From assembly GCF_001411555.2 (NCBI RefSeq), contig NC_049905.1:5766001-5830000 (forward strand): a DNA stretch of 64,000 nt, read 5' to 3'. Under the pieces are notes generated by a model that saw only the letters and a program-made list of their open reading frames with translations, was not told where the DNA came from and did no database searches. Made by a program: the position numbers and the translations under genes. Position 1 is the first letter of the stretch. The number at the start of each line of letters is the position of its first letter. This stretch comes from Juglans regia (lineage: Eukaryota; Streptophyta; Magnoliopsida; Fagales; Juglandaceae). Of the stretch, positions 63,323 to 64,000 are shown piece by piece.

Positions 63323-63635
63323 CAAACAAAAAGAAGTAAATATTAACATTTCTAGATCCGAAGAAGAGATTTAGAGATCTGTAAGCATTTGGAAAAAAAA
63401 AGCCCTGCCCAGCTCGTGTGAGAGAGGGAGCCCAACCCCTTGTGGTGAAACGGTGTCGTTTAGGCAAAAGTCCTTAGGGCTTCATCATTTTTTTTCCCTC
63501 TCCCCTGCTGCGCCGCTACCCCATCTTCATTTTCCTTCTTTTTCTTTTCTCTGCCTTTTCCTTTGTCGAGCACTGCAACGCCACCCTTCGTCAGCTAGCG
63601 TTCACCTTGCGTCTCCCATGGCAAACCCTTCCACC

Positions 63636-64000
63636 ACCAGCCTACACCATCTTATGTTTGTTGATGACTGTATAATTTTCAATAGAGCAAAGGTTGAGGA
63701 ATGGAGAAAAATTCAGGCCATCTTGAACTGTTATGAAGAAGCCTCGGGGCAGACCTTGAATAAGCAAAAAACCTCCATCATGTATAGTTCCAATACTAGT
63801 GCATTGGCAAGAAAGGGGATCAAAATAGATGCTTGTGCTGTTTTGTGTAACAACTATGAGAGATACTTAGGTCTTCCTGCAGTGATGAGGAGGGCAAAAT
63901 ACAATACTTTTTGAAGTATTAAAGATAGGGTGTGGCAGAAAATTTAGAACTGGAAAACTAATTTCTTGTCTAGAACAGAAAATGAAGTGATGGTGAAGGC
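63636..64000 (+). pseudogene. LINE (L1-type) reverse-transcriptase fragment, cut by window edge
   Basis: From about 63636 the frame reads HHLMFVDDCIIFNRAKVEEW, where F-V-D-D is the reverse-transcriptase catalytic motif. ASGQTLNKQKTSIMYSS, RYLGLPAVMRR and KDRVWQKI follow, the familiar C-terminal RT blocks of plant L1 elements. The frame has TGA at 63912-63914 and TAG at about 63945, both where Trp or Gln would be expected, so it is dead. The preceding ATG-led stretch (63453-63635) is Pro/Ser/Leu-rich and unrelated to LINEs. AAACGGTGTCGTTT at 63448-63461 is a short palindrome. Confidence 0.85.

Overview
The window is plant nuclear DNA. Genes are split by GT-AG introns, intergenic DNA is very AT-rich, and short inverted-repeat elements are abundant. 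There is a Ty1-copia element, and the protein families (CNL resistance protein, VAL-type B3 repressor, CYP716, group I bZIP, telobox Myb, alpha-expansin) are those of a dicot. The MITE ends (GGGCTGGTTTGGATTTAGAG type) recall those I associate with Juglandaceae/Fagales trees. That placement is from memory and is not proven here.

Layout. 1-3315 (-): CC-NBS-LRR gene running off the left edge. 3316-7449: no gene; two diverged ~580-bp direct repeats flank a GC-rich hairpin island. 7450-12978: a complete but dead Ty1-copia retrotransposon with 740/735-bp LTRs, 5-bp TSD, PBS and PPT. 14038-14454 (+): small intronless plant-specific protein. 14455-21488: repeats, including a tRNA-type SINE. 21489-29623 (+): twelve-exon VAL/HSI2-type repressor (PHD-like, B3, CW, EAR), rebuilt to 900 codons. 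31947-33880 (+): three-exon FYVE/RING-like zinc-finger protein. 34817-37236 (-): four-exon CYP716-type P450. 37237-42473: repeats, including a PIF/Tourist MITE with a hAT-like element inserted at its edge. 42474-45787 (+): four-exon group I bZIP with a GC-AG first intron. 47748-51469 (-): five-exon TRF-like telobox Myb protein with a coding minisatellite. 51470-58349: gene-poor. 58350-59287 (+): three-exon alpha-expansin. 59288-64000: repeats, an A-rich tract and a LINE reverse-transcriptase fragment leaving the right edge.

The genes do not form a pathway. They are ordinary single loci: one for immunity, three DNA-binding regulators, one triterpenoid-type oxidase, one wall-loosening protein, and two of unknown role. 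All exon joins were made by eye from splice consensus, reading-frame phase and family likeness. Every multi-exon model closes to a whole number of codons.

I found no clearly new system. The best leads are: (i) a ~51-bp CTCGAGCG-based minisatellite shared by the copia LTR and an unrelated hAT-like element 28 kb away; (ii) the GC-rich island between diverged direct repeats; (iii) the GC splice donor of the bZIP gene next to a microsatellite; (iv) an exact 117-bp duplication of a SINE head in a VAL intron; (v) the repeat array inside the telobox Myb protein.
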